From Gammaproteobacteria bacterium (GTDB taxonomy: Bacteria; Pseudomonadota; Gammaproteobacteria; Pseudomonadales; Pseudohongiellaceae): a DNA stretch of 6,579 nt. Where the stretch lies: the NCBI GenBank assembly GCA_003451715.1, contig DMJN01000154.1, positions 1 to 6,579 on the forward strand, read 5' to 3'. Position numbers and translations under genes: made by a program. Shown piece after piece: positions 5,915 through 6,579 of this stretch (its first letter is position 1; each line of letters begins with the position of its first letter). A model generated the notes under the pieces. It searched no databases. It had not been told where the DNA came from and saw only the letters and a program-made list of their open reading frames with translations.

Positions 5915-6579
5915 TCAACCCGAAGATTGTTCCCGATTCTTGTAGTCTTCGACAAAACGCTCATGCAGGCGTCGCATGCCACCCAGCCAACGATCGTAAT
6001 CATCGGTTTTACGGCGCATATACGTTAGCACCTCCGGATGGGGCAACACCAGAAAACGCTCTTCACCGAGGGTTTCAATCACCGTATCCGCTAACTTGCC
6101 CGGCTCCAGCATACCATCGAGGCCTGCCACGCCACCATCGCCACCGGCCGTCATATTGGTACGTACTGCCTGGGGGCAGAGTACCGAGACATTGATACCT
6201 CGATTGCCATAGCTTATCGATAGCCACTCGGCAAAGCCAATCGCAGCGTGCTTGGTAACAGAATAAGGAGCAGAGCCCACCTGACTCAGCAGCCCGGCGG
6301 CAGAGGAAGTGTTAAGCAGGTAGCCCTCACCCCGTTCCAGCATGGAGGGTAGTACAGCCCGGGCAGCGAAGATGTGTGCCATGACATTGATGTCCCAGAT
6401 TTTCTGCCAGGCATCGGTAGGCACGGTTTCTCCGCCCGCCGTAAAGATTCCAGCATTCGAGCAGAACAGATCGATGTGTCCGAACTGATCCAACGCTGTG
6501 TTTACCAGGGTATTCACTTCGTCTTCATTACCCACATCGCAGCATACGCCGAGTGTGGCAGTTTGCGAGGCAATGTCAG
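5915..6579 (-). CDS. Short-chain dehydrogenase/reductase (SDR), N-terminus outside window
   Basis: The frame is open to the right edge, giving 220 visible residues of a classical SDR, an NAD(P)-dependent cytoplasmic oxidoreductase usually acting on alcohol/ketone pairs. The visible part starts just before the CDV motif (Asp14), which follows the missing Rossmann TGxxxGxG segment. Then come CSNAG (39-43), the structural Asn64 in WDINVMAH, and NTSSAAG with catalytic Ser92. Tyr105 and Lys109 in YSVTKHA complete the catalytic set, so the active site is intact. Typical SDRs are about 250-280 residues, so roughly 50-60 N-terminal residues are missing. An in-frame GTG at 6535 lies inside the conserved fold and is not the real start. 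First visible gene of the minus-strand operon with the alpha/beta hydrolase 27 bases downstream. The substrate is not deducible. Confidence 0.95.
   Translation of the reverse strand, partial: DIASQTATLGVCCDVGNEDEVNTLVNTALDQFGHIDLFCSNAGIFTAGGETVPTDAWQKIWDINVMAHIFAARAVLPSMLERGEGYLLNTSSAAGLLSQVGSAPYSVTKHAAIGFAEWLSISYGNRGINVSVLCPQAVRTNMTAGGDGGVAGLDGMLEPGKLADTVIETLGEERFLVLPHPEVLTYMRRKTDDYDRWLGGMRRLHERFVEDYKNREQSSG

Noticed and set aside
5836..6195. Plus-strand open frame opposite the SDR and hydrolase start
   Set aside because: It is antisense to the SDR and its Pro/His-rich product looks like a shadow.
1..6579. CRISPR array, tRNA, insertion sequence or attachment site
   Set aside because: No spaced direct repeats, cloverleaf, transposase or terminal repeats were seen on either strand.

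Overview
The window is chromosomal-type bacterial DNA with tightly packed genes, Shine-Dalgarno-led starts, signal peptides and roughly balanced base composition. The families present (LemA, DUF2207, DUF1272, DUF6265, VOC, SDR, ALDH) suggest a free-living Gram-negative proteobacterium, plausibly a gammaproteobacterium. That placement is inference; no rRNA or marker gene is present. I see no mobile element, tRNA, rRNA or CRISPR array.

The layout is two convergent blocks. The plus-strand block (1-4466) starts with the C-terminal part of an aldehyde dehydrogenase, whose catalytic Cys lies just inside the left edge. A VOC (glyoxalase-fold) protein follows 10 bases later. After a 126-base gap comes a run of four closely spaced genes: an exported two-domain cupin, a small eight-cysteine DUF1272 protein, a LemA-family membrane protein, and a DUF2207 membrane protein with a poly-glycine tail ending in Trp. 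The minus-strand block, read from the right edge, is a short-chain dehydrogenase (N-terminus outside the window), an exported alpha/beta hydrolase with a visible Ser-Asp-His triad, and an exported DUF6265 protein. The blocks meet in a 207-base gap holding a good inverted repeat that reads as a terminator for both strands.

LemA and DUF2207 proteins are often encoded side by side and are thought to act at the membrane, but no biochemical role is firmly established for the pair. Here they share an apparent transcription unit with a periplasmic bicupin and a DUF1272 protein, which is the most interesting association in the window. The flanking ALDH/VOC and SDR/hydrolase genes look like general small-molecule (aldehyde, alcohol, ester) metabolism, and no specific pathway can be named. 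I find no clear new defence or mobile system. The best candidates for further attention are the cupin-DUF1272-LemA-DUF2207 cluster, the duplicated cupin, and the Ser-rich plus poly-Gly tail.
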